Source: an uncultured Bacteroidales bacterium
GTDB lineage: Bacteria > Bacteroidota > Bacteroidia > Bacteroidales > Bacteroidaceae
Direction of reading: 5' to 3'
NCBI GenBank assembly: GCA_902760315.1
Contig: CACWFV010000008.1
Location: 78,212 to 142,211 of the forward strand
DNA: 64,000 bases
The position numbers and the translations under genes were made by a program. The notes under the pieces were generated by a model. It had not been told where the DNA came from, made no database searches, and saw nothing but the letters and a program-made list of their open reading frames with translations. Of this stretch, positions 17,434-26,750 are shown piece by piece (the stretch's first letter is position 1; each line of letters begins with the position of its first letter).

Positions 17434-17497
17434 CAAAAAATAATGCAATTAGTGAATAAAATGTAAAGTGTAAATCGCTAAATTGTAAATTTATGCT

Positions 17498-17505
17498 TAT
17501 CTTTG
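17498..17505 (+). promoter_or_regulatory. -7 promoter element for trpB2
   Basis: TATCTTTG, 34 bases upstream of the ATG at 17,540. Confidence 0.6.
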
Positions 17506-17539
17506 CAGACGGTAATCACTAACCAACAACCAAAAAGCA

Positions 17540-18901
17540 ATGGCAAAACAAAAGAAATTCATCCTACAGGAAAGTGAGATTCCTACACAGTGGTATAACA
17601 TTCAGGCCGACATGCCCAATAAGCCCCTGCCGCCCATTCATCCGCAGACCAAGCAGCCGCTGGGTGTTGACGACCTGGCACACATATTCCCGCGCGAATG
17701 CTGCGTTCAGGAGCTTGATACCGAGCACCGCTGGATAGACATTCCAGAGGAAGTACTCGACAAGTACAAGTACTACCGCTCTACCCCACTCGTCCGTGCC
17801 TATGCACTTGAGCAGGCCTTGGGTACCCCTGCCCACATCTATTTCAAGAACGAGTCTACCAACCCGCTTGGTTCCCACAAAATCAACTCAGCCATTCCGC
17901 AGTGCTACTACGCCAAGCAGGAAGGCACCACCAACGTCACCACCGAGACCGGTGCCGGTCAGTGGGGCATGGCACTCTCATACGCCGCTAAGCTCTACGG
18001 ACTGGAGTGCGCCGTCTATCAGGTAAAGATTACCATGCAGCAGAAGCCCTACCGCTCCAGCGTCATGCGCACCTTTGGCGCCGCCGTCACCGGTTCGCCC
18101 TCTATGTCCACCCGTGCCGGCAAGGACATCATCACCAAGGACCCCACCCACCCCGGTTCGCTGGGCACTGCCATCTCCGAGGCTGTCGAGTTGGCCACCA
18201 CCACGCCCAACTGTAAATACACGCTGGGCTCCGTGCTTAACCACGTTGCGCTACACCAGACCATCATCGGACTGGAGGCTGAAAAGCAAATGCAGATGGC
18301 TGGCGAATACCCCGACATTGTCATCGGCTGCTTTGGCGGCGGTTCCAACTTCGGCGGCATCTCGTTCCCCTTCATGCGCCACAACCTGAGCGGTGAGCGC
18401 CACACTGAGTTTATTGCCGCCGAGCCCGACAGCTGCCCTAAGCTGACGCGCGGCCAGTTCCGCTATGACTTTGGCGACGAGGCCGGCTACACGCCCCTGC
18501 TGCCCATGTTCACACTGGGACATAACTTCAAGCCCTCCAACATCCATGCCGGTGGCTTGCGCTATCATGGTGCCGGCATGATTATCTCGCAACTCATCAA
18601 GGACGGTTACATGCACGGTGTCGACATTCCACAACTGGAGACCTTCGAGGCCGGCATGCTCTTCGCCCGCACCGAAGGCATCATTCCCGCTCCTGAGAGC
18701 ACACACGCCATCGCTGCCACCATCCGTGAAGCAAAGAAATGCAAGGAAACAGGCGAAGAAAAGGTTATTCTCTTCAATCTCTCTGGCCATGGATTGATTG
18801 ACATGCCCAGCTACGAAGCCTACATCAATGGCGACCTGCAGAACTACAAAGTCACCGACGAGATGATAGCCGAGAATCTTGCTGAGTTGGACAAGCAATA
18901 G
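17540..18901 (+). CDS. trpB: TrpB2-type tryptophan synthase beta chain
   Basis: 453 residues, longer than the classical TrpB1 (about 400), and with the N-terminal and mid insertions of the TrpB2 subfamily. It is a PLP enzyme condensing indole with serine. The PLP lysine is in NPLGSHKINSA at about 110-120, TETGAGQWGMALS is the substrate loop, and GCFGGGSNFGG at about 262 binds phosphate. TrpB2 proteins often act without TrpA; no trpA or other trp gene is nearby, so it may serve indole salvage. It is monocistronic and ends at a shared terminator. Confidence 0.93.
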   Translation: MAKQKKFILQESEIPTQWYNIQADMPNKPLPPIHPQTKQPLGVDDLAHIFPRECCVQELDTEHRWIDIPEEVLDKYKYYRSTPLVRAYALEQALGTPAHIYFKNESTNPLGSHKINSAIPQCYYAKQEGTTNVTTETGAGQWGMALSYAAKLYGLECAVYQVKITMQQKPYRSSVMRTFGAAVTGSPSMSTRAGKDIITKDPTHPGSLGTAISEAVELATTTPNCKYTLGSVLNHVALHQTIIGLEAEKQMQMAGEYPDIVIGCFGGGSNFGGISFPFMRHNLSGERHTEFIAAEPDSCPKLTRGQFRYDFGDEAGYTPLLPMFTLGHNFKPSNIHAGGLRYHGAGMIISQLIKDGYMHGVDIPQLETFEAGMLFARTEGIIPAPESTHAIAATIREAKKCKETGEEKVILFNLSGHGLIDMPSYEAYINGDLQNYKVTDEMIAENLAELDKQ

Positions 18902-18964
18902 CCATCAGCCTAAATTGCCAGACAAGCAATAGCTACCGGCTAACACGACAAACAAAACAGCAAA

Positions 18965-18997
18965 GCTGCGTCACACTCTCAACGAGTCTGACGCAGC
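18965..18997. terminator. Bidirectional terminator between trpB2 and the barrel gene
   Basis: GCTGCGTCA (18,965-18,973) pairs with TGACGCAGC (18,989-18,997), followed by ATTTTTATTT; the opposite strand is also T-rich. It serves convergent genes. Confidence 0.8.
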
Positions 18998-19033
18998 ATT
19001 TTTATTTACTATTAATCTATTAATTATGATGAC

Positions 19034-22018
19034 TTAGAAACGGCCGGGGCCACCAAAACCGCCACCGGGACGGCCACCGCCGAAGCCTCCGCCACCGAAG
19101 CCTCCGCCACGGCCACCACGACCGCCACGGCCACCGCCAGGACCTCCGAAGCCGCCACCGCCACGACGGTTGCCCATGCCTCCAAAGAGGTTCAGACGAT
19201 AGATGACGTGCAGCATGGCATAGTTGGTAATAGCGTTATACTCCGTATCAGTACGCGACATGGCCGAGATAGCACGACTGAAGGTAGACTGCTCGTGCAG
19301 GATGTCGTACAACTGCAGCGATACGGTCAGCGCATTGCCACGCAGGAATGACTGCGACAGCTGGGCATTCCAGATGAGTTCGTTCGTGTTCATCGACGCA
19401 TCGTTATATCCGCGCCGGCTATTCATATTCATGTTAGTCGACAACTGAGTGCCCCATGGCGCTGTCAACATCAGGCTGCCACCATAAGAGAATGTCCAGG
19501 TGTCCAGATCATTGTTAGTCTGCAATTCACTGCGGGCATGCATATACTCCACGGCACCATTCAGTTCAAACTCCAACCAGCTGTTACGATAGCTGGCAGC
19601 CAGACGCTCACCATAACTCGTTGAGCGTGTCACCGACTCCTGCGAGTTCTGCTTGGCCAGACTGACGTAGCTGACATTGTGGTTATAACGCACCGTCGTG
19701 AAGGTGTTCACGTTGAAGTAGCCTGCAGAGTCGATGCTGGTGTTGTACACCACCATGGCAAAAGCATTCCAATTGCCGTTAATATTCTCCGGGCGTGTAG
19801 TGTTGGCACCTGTCACCGGGTCGTAGGTCACCATGTTTGAAATACTATTGCTGGTCGTCGAGAAGTTTGCATTCACCATCAGGCTGCGCTGATAGCTCTG
19901 CCAGTAGTTGTTATACTGGAAACGCATGTTCTGCGTGAACGAAGGCTTCAAGCCCGGATTACCCTTGCGGATGTTCAGCGGGTTGGAGTCGTCGGTAATA
20001 TCCAGCAGGTCAGTCATCGACGGTTGACTGGTGTTGGCACGGTAGGTCAGGCGCATCTGGCTGACTTGTGAAATCTTCCAACGGAAATCGGCCGTAGGTG
20101 CAAAGTTAGTCACCGTGCGTGTAGTGTCTGAATGTACACCCTGGTAGTCCTGAATGAAGTGCGACTTCTGGGGCACCAACTGTACACCCAGATTGAGGTT
20201 ATAGCTGTTGCGCACCACGCGCAGCATAACCTCGGCAGTATGTATATAGTTTTTGTATTCTGAGAATCGGCTCAGGTTATTGTCCTTATAGTCCTCCAGC
20301 GAGGCGTCCCCCAGCAGTGACAGGTAGTCGTCCCATCCGCGATAGGAGGGAATGACACTCATAAAGTCCCAGCCATTGCCACCCAGACTGTAGGTACCGC
20401 GGTCGCTCTTAGTATAGCGGTATTGGTACTGGTACGAGAATTGCAGATAGGTACGCGGCAGGATGGGTTCACTATAGGTCAGCCGCAGACTGTAGTCCCA
20501 GTTCTTAGTAGGCGTCACGGCATAGCGGTTGTTCTCTACATCAGGAATGGGAGCCGGGTTGACAAGATAGTATTTCACTAAGTCATTCGAGAACGACTTA
20601 CTCATGCCCTCGCTATAGTTGGCACCCAGGCGCAGGGTAACATTGCGGCCGTTGTTGCTCAGTTTGCGATTATATTGTCCCCAACCGCCTACGCGCTTGC
20701 TGTCGCTATAGCTCAGATTATTGTTCAGATTACTGTTCTTGACGATGCTGTTACCGTCGTCATCTGTCTCGGTAGCCAACCGTGCCAGTTGGCTCAGCGG
20801 GTCAGTGATACCATTCACCTTGAACGGGTCTTTGCTGAACGTCGCACTTGAACCGTCTGACAGTCCGTCATTTGAACTGTAGCTAAACTGCGGACGGAAC
20901 ATGATGTTGGTCATGGAATCCGGCGTCCATTCCAGACGGAACTGGGCGTTCCAGCTGTTCGAGCGTGACACATTGCTGTTCAGACGGTTGCTGAACGAAC
21001 TCAGCGTCTGGCTCATAAAGTTCTCTGACGACGTCTTGCTGACCGCATCCGTGTTGCTATGGTTCCAACGGACACTGCCGTCCACCTTAATCAGGTCCTT
21101 CTTCTCATAGTTCAGGTTCAGACCCACCATTTTGGTAGCCGTCAGTCCCTGCCGGCCACCACCAAAGCGGCCGCCGCCACCACCAAATCCCATATCATTG
21201 ACGTTGTTGGCACTGGTCATCAAGAAAGCCTTGAAGTCGTCTTTCATCACGCCACCAAAGATACGGCTGCTGTAGCGGTCCTTCGTACCTGCTGCCAGGT
21301 CGGCATTCACCATGATACCCTTGTTCATGCCTGCCTTGATACCAAAGTCCAGCACCGTTTCCTCCTCACCGTCATCAATACCGCTGACACGGGCCAGGTC
21401 GCTCTTCTGGTCGTAAGCTCTCACGCGTTCTATAATAGATGTCGGCAGGTTCTTCATGGCGGTCTTTGTGTCGCCCGTCATAAACTCCTTACCGTCTACC
21501 ATGATTTTCTTCACCTCCTTACCATTGATGGTTATCTTGCCGTCGTCGTCAACCTGGGCACCGGGCAGTCGCTTCACCAGTTCCTCAACGACGGAACCTT
21601 CCGGCGTACGATATGCAGCAGCATTATATATAAAGGTGTCGGCCTTTACTATTACCTTCGACGCATTACCCGTCACGGTGGTTCCCTTCAGCATGATAGC
21701 GTCGGGTTTCAGTGTAAGCGTTCCGAGTGCCACGTCTTTGTCGTCGGTCACCTTGACGCGCTGGGTGAATGGTTTGAATCCCACGCACGTCACCTGCAGA
21801 ATATAATTTCCGGATTTGGGTGCTGTCACACGGAACCGGCCGTCTAACGACGTCAGTCCTCCTGTCACCAACGTAGAGTCAGTGCGTAGCAGTTTGACGG
21901 TAGTCTGTGCTACAGGCTCATTGGTGTCGCTCTCGACCACCACTCCGCTCACATGGCGCTGGGCCTGCGCTACAAGACTGCTCAGTAAGAATAGGATAAT
22001 GAATAGATGCTTTCTCAT
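19034..22018 (-). CDS. Outer membrane beta-barrel protein with carboxypeptidase-regulatory domain and RGG-like tail
   Basis: 994 residues from the ATG at 22,018 (signal peptide MRKHLFIILFLLSSLVAQAQ); a longer frame to 22,204 runs through the aroB promoter region and is rejected. After the signal comes a carboxypeptidase-regulatory-like domain (about 22-105; VSGVVVESDTNEPVAQTTV), a TonB-plug-like region (about 110-230; GSVVEELVKRLPGAQVDDDG), and a large barrel of the OMP_b-brl_3 type. The final 50 residues are Gly/Arg repeats (GGRGGRGGRGGGFGGG) ending in Phe. The family is thought to be TonB-linked, ligand unknown. The Gly/Arg tail is unusual and would sit after the last strands. Confidence 0.87.
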   Translation of the reverse strand: MRKHLFIILFLLSSLVAQAQRHVSGVVVESDTNEPVAQTTVKLLRTDSTLVTGGLTSLDGRFRVTAPKSGNYILQVTCVGFKPFTQRVKVTDDKDVALGTLTLKPDAIMLKGTTVTGNASKVIVKADTFIYNAAAYRTPEGSVVEELVKRLPGAQVDDDGKITINGKEVKKIMVDGKEFMTGDTKTAMKNLPTSIIERVRAYDQKSDLARVSGIDDGEEETVLDFGIKAGMNKGIMVNADLAAGTKDRYSSRIFGGVMKDDFKAFLMTSANNVNDMGFGGGGGRFGGGRQGLTATKMVGLNLNYEKKDLIKVDGSVRWNHSNTDAVSKTSSENFMSQTLSSFSNRLNSNVSRSNSWNAQFRLEWTPDSMTNIMFRPQFSYSSNDGLSDGSSATFSKDPFKVNGITDPLSQLARLATETDDDGNSIVKNSNLNNNLSYSDSKRVGGWGQYNRKLSNNGRNVTLRLGANYSEGMSKSFSNDLVKYYLVNPAPIPDVENNRYAVTPTKNWDYSLRLTYSEPILPRTYLQFSYQYQYRYTKSDRGTYSLGGNGWDFMSVIPSYRGWDDYLSLLGDASLEDYKDNNLSRFSEYKNYIHTAEVMLRVVRNSYNLNLGVQLVPQKSHFIQDYQGVHSDTTRTVTNFAPTADFRWKISQVSQMRLTYRANTSQPSMTDLLDITDDSNPLNIRKGNPGLKPSFTQNMRFQYNNYWQSYQRSLMVNANFSTTSNSISNMVTYDPVTGANTTRPENINGNWNAFAMVVYNTSIDSAGYFNVNTFTTVRYNHNVSYVSLAKQNSQESVTRSTSYGERLAASYRNSWLEFELNGAVEYMHARSELQTNNDLDTWTFSYGGSLMLTAPWGTQLSTNMNMNSRRGYNDASMNTNELIWNAQLSQSFLRGNALTVSLQLYDILHEQSTFSRAISAMSRTDTEYNAITNYAMLHVIYRLNLFGGMGNRRGGGGFGGPGGGRGGRGGRGGGFGGGGFGGGRPGGGFGGPGRF

Positions 22019-22147
22019 TGTTCGTATGATTGATGTTTTGCTTTCTATGACGCTCAAAACGTTGAAAAGTTTAACAATATTGAAAAAAAATGATGTAAAA
22101 AACAACAATATTATCCTGTTTTGTATACGTTTTTGCCATAATTGTAT

Positions 22148-22155
22148 TAATTTTG
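22148..22155 (+). promoter_or_regulatory. -7 promoter element for aroB
   Basis: TAATTTTG, 16 bases before the ATG at 22,172. Confidence 0.55.
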
Positions 22156-22171
22156 CACCCCGTAAACCACC

Positions 22172-23212
22172 ATGGAACAACAAAAGGTTATTATATCTCA
22201 GCATTTAGCGCTGTCAGTAAGCCAAGCATTGGCTGACTGCAGCTACGATTGTCTGTTTGTACTTGTCGACGAAACTACTGAGCGGCTCTGCCTGCCCGTG
22301 CTTGCAACTATTTTCTCCGAGTCGGGCACAAACTACGCCACTATCACCATCGGTGCCGGCGACCAGCACAAGACACTTGACACGCTGACTCACGTATGGA
22401 GCGAGCTGCAGCGCATGGGTGCCACACGCCACTCGCTGATGATAAATCTCGGAGGTGGCATGGTAACAGACTTGGGTGGTTTTGCAGCGTCTACCTTCAA
22501 GCGCGGCATACATTATATTAATATACCCACCACGCTGCTGTCCATGGTCGATGCCTCCGTTGGTGGCAAAACCGGCATCAACTTCGGTGGACTGAAAAAC
22601 GAGATTGGAGTCTTCAACAATGCCGACAGCGTCATCCTCGACACTACCTTTCTGAAAACCCTTGACCAGCCGAACCTGCTCTCCGGCTATGCCGAGATGC
22701 TGAAACACGCACTCATCAGCAACGAGAAGATGTGGGCCGAACACCTGCGTTTTGACTTGACCCATCTGGCTCAGATGGTGGCCGACAGCGTAGCCGTCAA
22801 GCAGCACATCGTCACCGAAGACCCCACCGAGCGCGGACTGCGCAAAGCACTCAACCTGGGCCATACTGCCGGCCACGCTTTCGAGTCGCTGGCCTTGGAG
22901 CGCCACCCCATACTTCATGGTTACGCCGTGGCCTATGGGCTCATTGTGGAGCTCTACCTGTCGTGCGTGAAGACAGGATTTCCCACCGACAAGATGCACC
23001 AGACGGTGCAATTCATCAAGGAGCAATACGGCAAGATGACCATCACCTGCAATGACTATCCACGCCTATTGCAGTTTATGCATCACGACAAGAAGAACGA
23101 AGGCAGCGCCATCAACTTCACTCTGCTGGCTGGCATTGGCGAACTACGCATCAACCAGACGGCCACTGAGGAAGAAATTATGGAGGCGCTCGACTTTTAT
23201 AGAGAAAGTTAG
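22172..23212 (+). CDS. aroB: 3-dehydroquinate synthase
   Basis: Second step of the shikimate pathway: turns DAHP into 3-dehydroquinate using NAD and a divalent metal. 346 residues, usual length. Signatures: NLGGGMVTDLGGFAAST, IPTTLLSMVDASVGGKTGIN, FGGLKNEIGVF, the metal ligands in SGYAEMLKHALI (Glu), NLGHTAGHAFE (His) and LHGYAVAYG (His). It is cytoplasmic and monocistronic, ended by the hairpin at 23,266. No other aro gene is in the window. Confidence 0.97.
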   Translation: MEQQKVIISQHLALSVSQALADCSYDCLFVLVDETTERLCLPVLATIFSESGTNYATITIGAGDQHKTLDTLTHVWSELQRMGATRHSLMINLGGGMVTDLGGFAASTFKRGIHYINIPTTLLSMVDASVGGKTGINFGGLKNEIGVFNNADSVILDTTFLKTLDQPNLLSGYAEMLKHALISNEKMWAEHLRFDLTHLAQMVADSVAVKQHIVTEDPTERGLRKALNLGHTAGHAFESLALERHPILHGYAVAYGLIVELYLSCVKTGFPTDKMHQTVQFIKEQYGKMTITCNDYPRLLQFMHHDKKNEGSAINFTLLAGIGELRINQTATEEEIMEALDFYRES

Positions 23213-23265
23213 TAACAATTAGGGAAAAACTACTACCTGTTATAATTTGCTAATTAACCAAGTGT

Positions 23266-23295
23266 GTAGGGCCTATCCGTGAGGACAGGCCCTAC
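23266..23295. terminator. Terminator between aroB and the DUF4890-like gene
   Basis: GTAGGGCCT (23,266-23,274) pairs with AGGCCCTAC (23,287-23,295); followed by TTAATTATTCTTATT. It serves convergent genes. Confidence 0.8.
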
Positions 23296-23343
23296 TTAAT
23301 TATTCTTATTGCTCAGCACTGAGCCATGTGTGGAGTCGTGTGT

Positions 23344-23829
23344 TTAGAACTGAGGACGCGGACCACCTGGACGGCCACCTCTTCCCGGACGACCCATTCT
23401 GCCCGGACGTCTTTGGCGCGACTGCTGGTATTGCTTATACTGGTCTTCGGTAAGTATTTCCTTCAGCTTCTGTTCATACTCCTTGCGCTGTTCGAAGTTT
23501 TTCTTCATCTCCTCCTTCTGAGCGTCTGTCAGCTGCGGGCGCTCAGGGCGTTGCTGTCCCTCCTTGGCGGTGGCGCCACTTTCGCCATCTGCCATCTGAC
23601 GACGCGGACGAATGGCTGGTCCGCCAACAACCTTCTCGTACTCCTCGTTCAGTTTCAACACCTTTGTCTTCTGTTCGTCAGTCAGCTTCAAGTTCTCTGC
23701 CATCCTGTCTGTCAACTCGGCGGGGGTCATCTTCTTCGGACCACGGCGCTGCTGGTTGTTGTCACTCTCTTGGGCCTGCACAGCTGTCATCGACAGGAGG
23801 GCTACCAAAGTTAAAATCATCTTTTTCAT
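23344..23829 (-). CDS. DUF4890-like secreted protein
   Basis: 161 residues with a signal peptide (MKKMILTLVALLSMTAVQAQ). Two helical LTDEQ/LTDAQ segments (MAENLKLTDEQKTKVLKLN at about 45 and LTDAQKEEMKKNFEQRKEY at about 100), then a basic tail rich in Arg, Pro and Gly. This matches the DUF4890 family of Bacteroidales and resembles the Spy/CpxP type of periplasmic proteins; a chaperone-like role is only a suggestion. The Arg/Gly/Pro tail echoes that of the barrel protein at 19,034. Confidence 0.8.
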   Translation of the reverse strand: MKKMILTLVALLSMTAVQAQESDNNQQRRGPKKMTPAELTDRMAENLKLTDEQKTKVLKLNEEYEKVVGGPAIRPRRQMADGESGATAKEGQQRPERPQLTDAQKEEMKKNFEQRKEYEQKLKEILTEDQYKQYQQSRQRRPGRMGRPGRGGRPGGPRPQF

Positions 23830-24120
23830 ACTTTTACGGTTTTAAAGGGTTATACATGTTTCTGTGTCGTTTTCTGTAATTAAGACGCTCCAATGGGGCA
23901 ATAGTTTAAGTGCCACCCCTACTCTTTCAGCAAACAGGCACAACTCTTCAGTGAACCGGAAGATATTTAGAGCGAACCACCGCCGAGGCAATACTTTTTC
24001 ACAGCACCACAACAGAATAATGCCTACCAATCAGGGAATATTATCGAAGTTCAGAGCAATAAGTTCTACTAAGTCTGAAAAATAATTGCAAATTTATTTT
24101 GTCGTTTCGTCGATATTATC
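23830..24120. other. Intergenic region between divergent genes
   Basis: About 290 bp with no supported gene, repeat or hairpin. It must hold the promoter for the minus-strand DUF4890-like gene, but I see no good TAnnTTTG for it. Confidence 0.4.
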
Positions 24121-24128
24121 TACCTTTG
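24121..24128 (+). promoter_or_regulatory. -7 promoter element for the efflux operon
   Basis: TACCTTTG, 67 bases before the ATG at 24,196. Confidence 0.6.
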
Positions 24129-24195
24129 CAGCGGGAAAATCCCACAAAAGGGAAGTTTTACACTTGATATAGATTTGAATAAAGCCCCAAAAAGG

Positions 24196-25500
24196 ATGAA
24201 AAAGTTAATATTTAGCCTGATGGCACTGACCAGCCTCAGCGCCCACTGCCAACAACGGCAATGGACACTGAAGGAGTGCATAGACTATGCCACACAGAAC
24301 AACATCACACTGAAGCAGGCCGTACTGAAAAAACAGTCGGCAACGGAAGACCGCATGCAGTCGAAAGCGGCATTGTTTCCCTCATTGACGGCAACGACAA
24401 ACCAGTCAGTGGGCTATGCGCCATGGCAAGAGACGGTAGGTGTAAAAAAAGGATATTACAGTGGCACCTACGGCATCAACGCGCAATGGACCATTTGGAA
24501 TGGTGGCAGGAACGTGAATGCACTGAAGCAAAGCGAACTGGCCGAGGAACAGGCTGAGTTGTCAGCCCAACAGACGGCCAACAACATTCAGGAACGCATT
24601 GCGCAGCTATACGTACAAATATTATACATGAACGAAGCCATTGACGTGAATCTCCAAAGCCTGGAAGCCAGCAAGAAAAACGAAGAGCGCGGCAAAACCA
24701 TGTTAGAGGTTGGAAAGATGTCAAAAGCCGACCTTGCACAGCTAACCGCTCAGCGCGCCACCGACGAATACAACTTAGTGGCAGCCCAAAGCAACCTGGC
24801 CGACTACAAACTGCAGCTGAAACAGCTGTTAGAGATTACAGACGACCCCACTTTTGACATTGCCATGCCACAAGCCGCCGACGAGCAGGCGCTGACGGAC
24901 ATACCGTCGCTGCAGAGCGTTTACGAACAGGCACTGCTGACACGCCCAGAAGTAAAAAACCAGGAACTGGCCATCACCAAGAGCGAGTTACAGATTGATG
25001 CTGCCAAGTCCGGCTACCTGCCGACAGTCAGCCTGACGGGAGGTGTAGGAACCAGCACCTCGTCACGCAGCAGCAACGGCTGGGGCGAACAGATGAAAAC
25101 CAACTTCGATGCTACGGTAGGCGTCGGCGTCAGCATTCCGCTCATCGACAACCGCAAGAACAAGACAGCCGTCAGGAAAGCGAAGATAGAGCGCGAACAG
25201 GCGCTGTTGAGCCAGCAAGAGGTGCGCAAGGAGCTCTACACTACCATTGAGGGTTTCTGGCTCGACGCCAACAGCAACCAGCAGAAGTTCCGCGCAGCCA
25301 AGGTCAGCGTTGACAGCGAACAGCTGTCATACGACCTGCTGAGCGAGCAATTCCAGTTGGGGCTGAAGAACATCGTGGAACTGATGAACGGCAAAACCAA
25401 TCTGCTACAGGCTCAGCAAAACAAGCTGCAATCTAAGTACACCACGATACTAAACATCCAATTACTGCATTTTTACGAAGGGAAACAAATCACATTATAA
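24196..25500 (+). CDS. TolC-family outer membrane efflux protein
   Basis: 434 residues from the ATG at 24,196, whose first residues form a signal peptide (MKKLIFSLMALTSLSAHC). Two related OEP repeats of long helices (about 25-210 and 225-425) with LKECIDYATQNNITLKQA at the start and GYLPTVSLTGGVGTS leading into the second half. It would form the outer membrane exit duct of the MacAB-like pump encoded next, 4 bp downstream. The operon runs tolC-macA-macB ATPase-permease and then a sensor/regulator pair. Confidence 0.93.
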   Translation: MKKLIFSLMALTSLSAHCQQRQWTLKECIDYATQNNITLKQAVLKKQSATEDRMQSKAALFPSLTATTNQSVGYAPWQETVGVKKGYYSGTYGINAQWTIWNGGRNVNALKQSELAEEQAELSAQQTANNIQERIAQLYVQILYMNEAIDVNLQSLEASKKNEERGKTMLEVGKMSKADLAQLTAQRATDEYNLVAAQSNLADYKLQLKQLLEITDDPTFDIAMPQAADEQALTDIPSLQSVYEQALLTRPEVKNQELAITKSELQIDAAKSGYLPTVSLTGGVGTSTSSRSSNGWGEQMKTNFDATVGVGVSIPLIDNRKNKTAVRKAKIEREQALLSQQEVRKELYTTIEGFWLDANSNQQKFRAAKVSVDSEQLSYDLLSEQFQLGLKNIVELMNGKTNLLQAQQNKLQSKYTTILNIQLLHFYEGKQITL

Positions 25501-25504
25501 AAAT

Positions 25505-26701
25505 ATGAAGAAGAATAAGAAGCTCCTTATAGCCGCAGGCGCAGTAGTGCTGATAGCCATTGTTGCCTGGATGTTGTCAGGCGGTAAGAAAGAGGAAGAG
25601 GTGACATTTGAAACTGCCAAGGCAGAGCGTCAAGACATTCACACCACCATAACCGCCACGGGAACCATCGAACCGGTAACGTCAGTTACTGTCGGTACGC
25701 AGGTGTCAGGTATTGTCTCGAAACTTTATGTCGACTACAACTCCGTCGTCAAGAAAGGCCAGGTCATTGCCGAACTGGACCGTACCAACCTGACCAGCGA
25801 GCTGAACCGCTCCAAGGCGGAACTCACGTCGGCTCAGAGCACGCTGAACTACGAGACGGCCAATTTCAAACGCTATCAGACGCTGTTTGACAAAGGACTG
25901 GTCAGCGCCAACGACTACGAGAATGCCAAACTCAGCTACGAGAAGGCTCGCCAGACCGTCAACTCGGCCCGCGAGAGTGTGCAGAAAGCGCAGACCAACC
26001 TGGGCTATGCCACCATCACCAGTCCCATTGACGGTGTCGTGTTGTCCAAGTCGGTAGAGGAAGGCCAGACGGTTGCTGCCTCGTTCAATACGCCGGAACT
26101 GTTCAACATTGCTCAGGACCTGACCGACATGCGCGTCATTGCCGATATCGACGAAGCCGACATCGGTGGTGTAAAGGAAGGCCAGCGCGTCACATTCACC
26201 GTCGATGCCTTCCCTGACGACAAGTTTGAGGGACAGGTCACCCAGGTACGCCAGGAAGCTACCACGACGAGCAATGTGGTTACCTACGAGGTAGTCATCT
26301 CCGCACCCAACAAAGACCTGAAGCTGAAGCCTGGACTGACAGCCAACGTCACCATCTACACACTCGAAAAGAACCAGGTGCTGGCCGTGCCCTCCAAAGC
26401 CCTGCGCTTCATGCCCAATGAGGCATTACTGAAGAAGGGCGAGAAGATAGAGGACATCGAGGCTCCCTTCAAGATATGGACCTTAGAGGGTGGCACGTTT
26501 AAGGCTCACAAGGTGGAGACAGGCATTACCAACGGCATACTGACTGAAATCACCAGCGGACTCAGTGAGAACACCGAGGTGTTGGTCGACTTCAACATCA
26601 GTGGTGGCGAGGAGGCGCAAGGCCAGCAGGCAGCCAACCCCTTCATGCCCCGTCCAAGAAATAATAGGAATCAGCAAGGACAACAGGGACAAAAGAAATA
26701 A
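25505..26701 (+). CDS. MacA-like periplasmic adaptor
   Basis: Membrane fusion protein of 398 residues. N-terminal membrane anchor (LLIAAGAVVLIAIVAWML), biotinyl-lipoyl domain halves (TVGTQVSGIVSKLYVDYNS and GYATITSPIDGVVLSKSVEEG), a coiled-coil hairpin between them (about 95-150), then beta-barrel and membrane-proximal domains. It bridges the TolC-like duct and the MacB-like ABC transporter. The C-terminus is a disordered Gln/Asn/Arg tail. A GC-rich repeat follows immediately after the stop. Confidence 0.93.
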   Translation: MKKNKKLLIAAGAVVLIAIVAWMLSGGKKEEEVTFETAKAERQDIHTTITATGTIEPVTSVTVGTQVSGIVSKLYVDYNSVVKKGQVIAELDRTNLTSELNRSKAELTSAQSTLNYETANFKRYQTLFDKGLVSANDYENAKLSYEKARQTVNSARESVQKAQTNLGYATITSPIDGVVLSKSVEEGQTVAASFNTPELFNIAQDLTDMRVIADIDEADIGGVKEGQRVTFTVDAFPDDKFEGQVTQVRQEATTTSNVVTYEVVISAPNKDLKLKPGLTANVTIYTLEKNQVLAVPSKALRFMPNEALLKKGEKIEDIEAPFKIWTLEGGTFKAHKVETGITNGILTEITSGLSENTEVLVDFNISGGEEAQGQQAANPFMPRPRNNRNQQGQQGQKK

Positions 26702-26740
26702 AAACCCACCCCCTGCCCCTCCCCAAGGGAGGGGAGGTTT
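26701..26740. repeat. REP-like GC-rich palindromic element, copy 1
   Basis: Palindrome centred on CCCCTCCCCAAGGGAGGGG with arm AACCCACCCC. Copy 2 (26,779-26,817) is its inverted counterpart and copy 3 lies at 33,141-33,178, so this is a dispersed element. Confidence 0.8.
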
Positions 26741-26750
26741 AATAGCAAAC

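Noticed and set aside
22019-22204. Upstream extension of the barrel protein
   Set aside because: It would run through the aroB promoter and start region and put a signal peptide in the interior of the protein.
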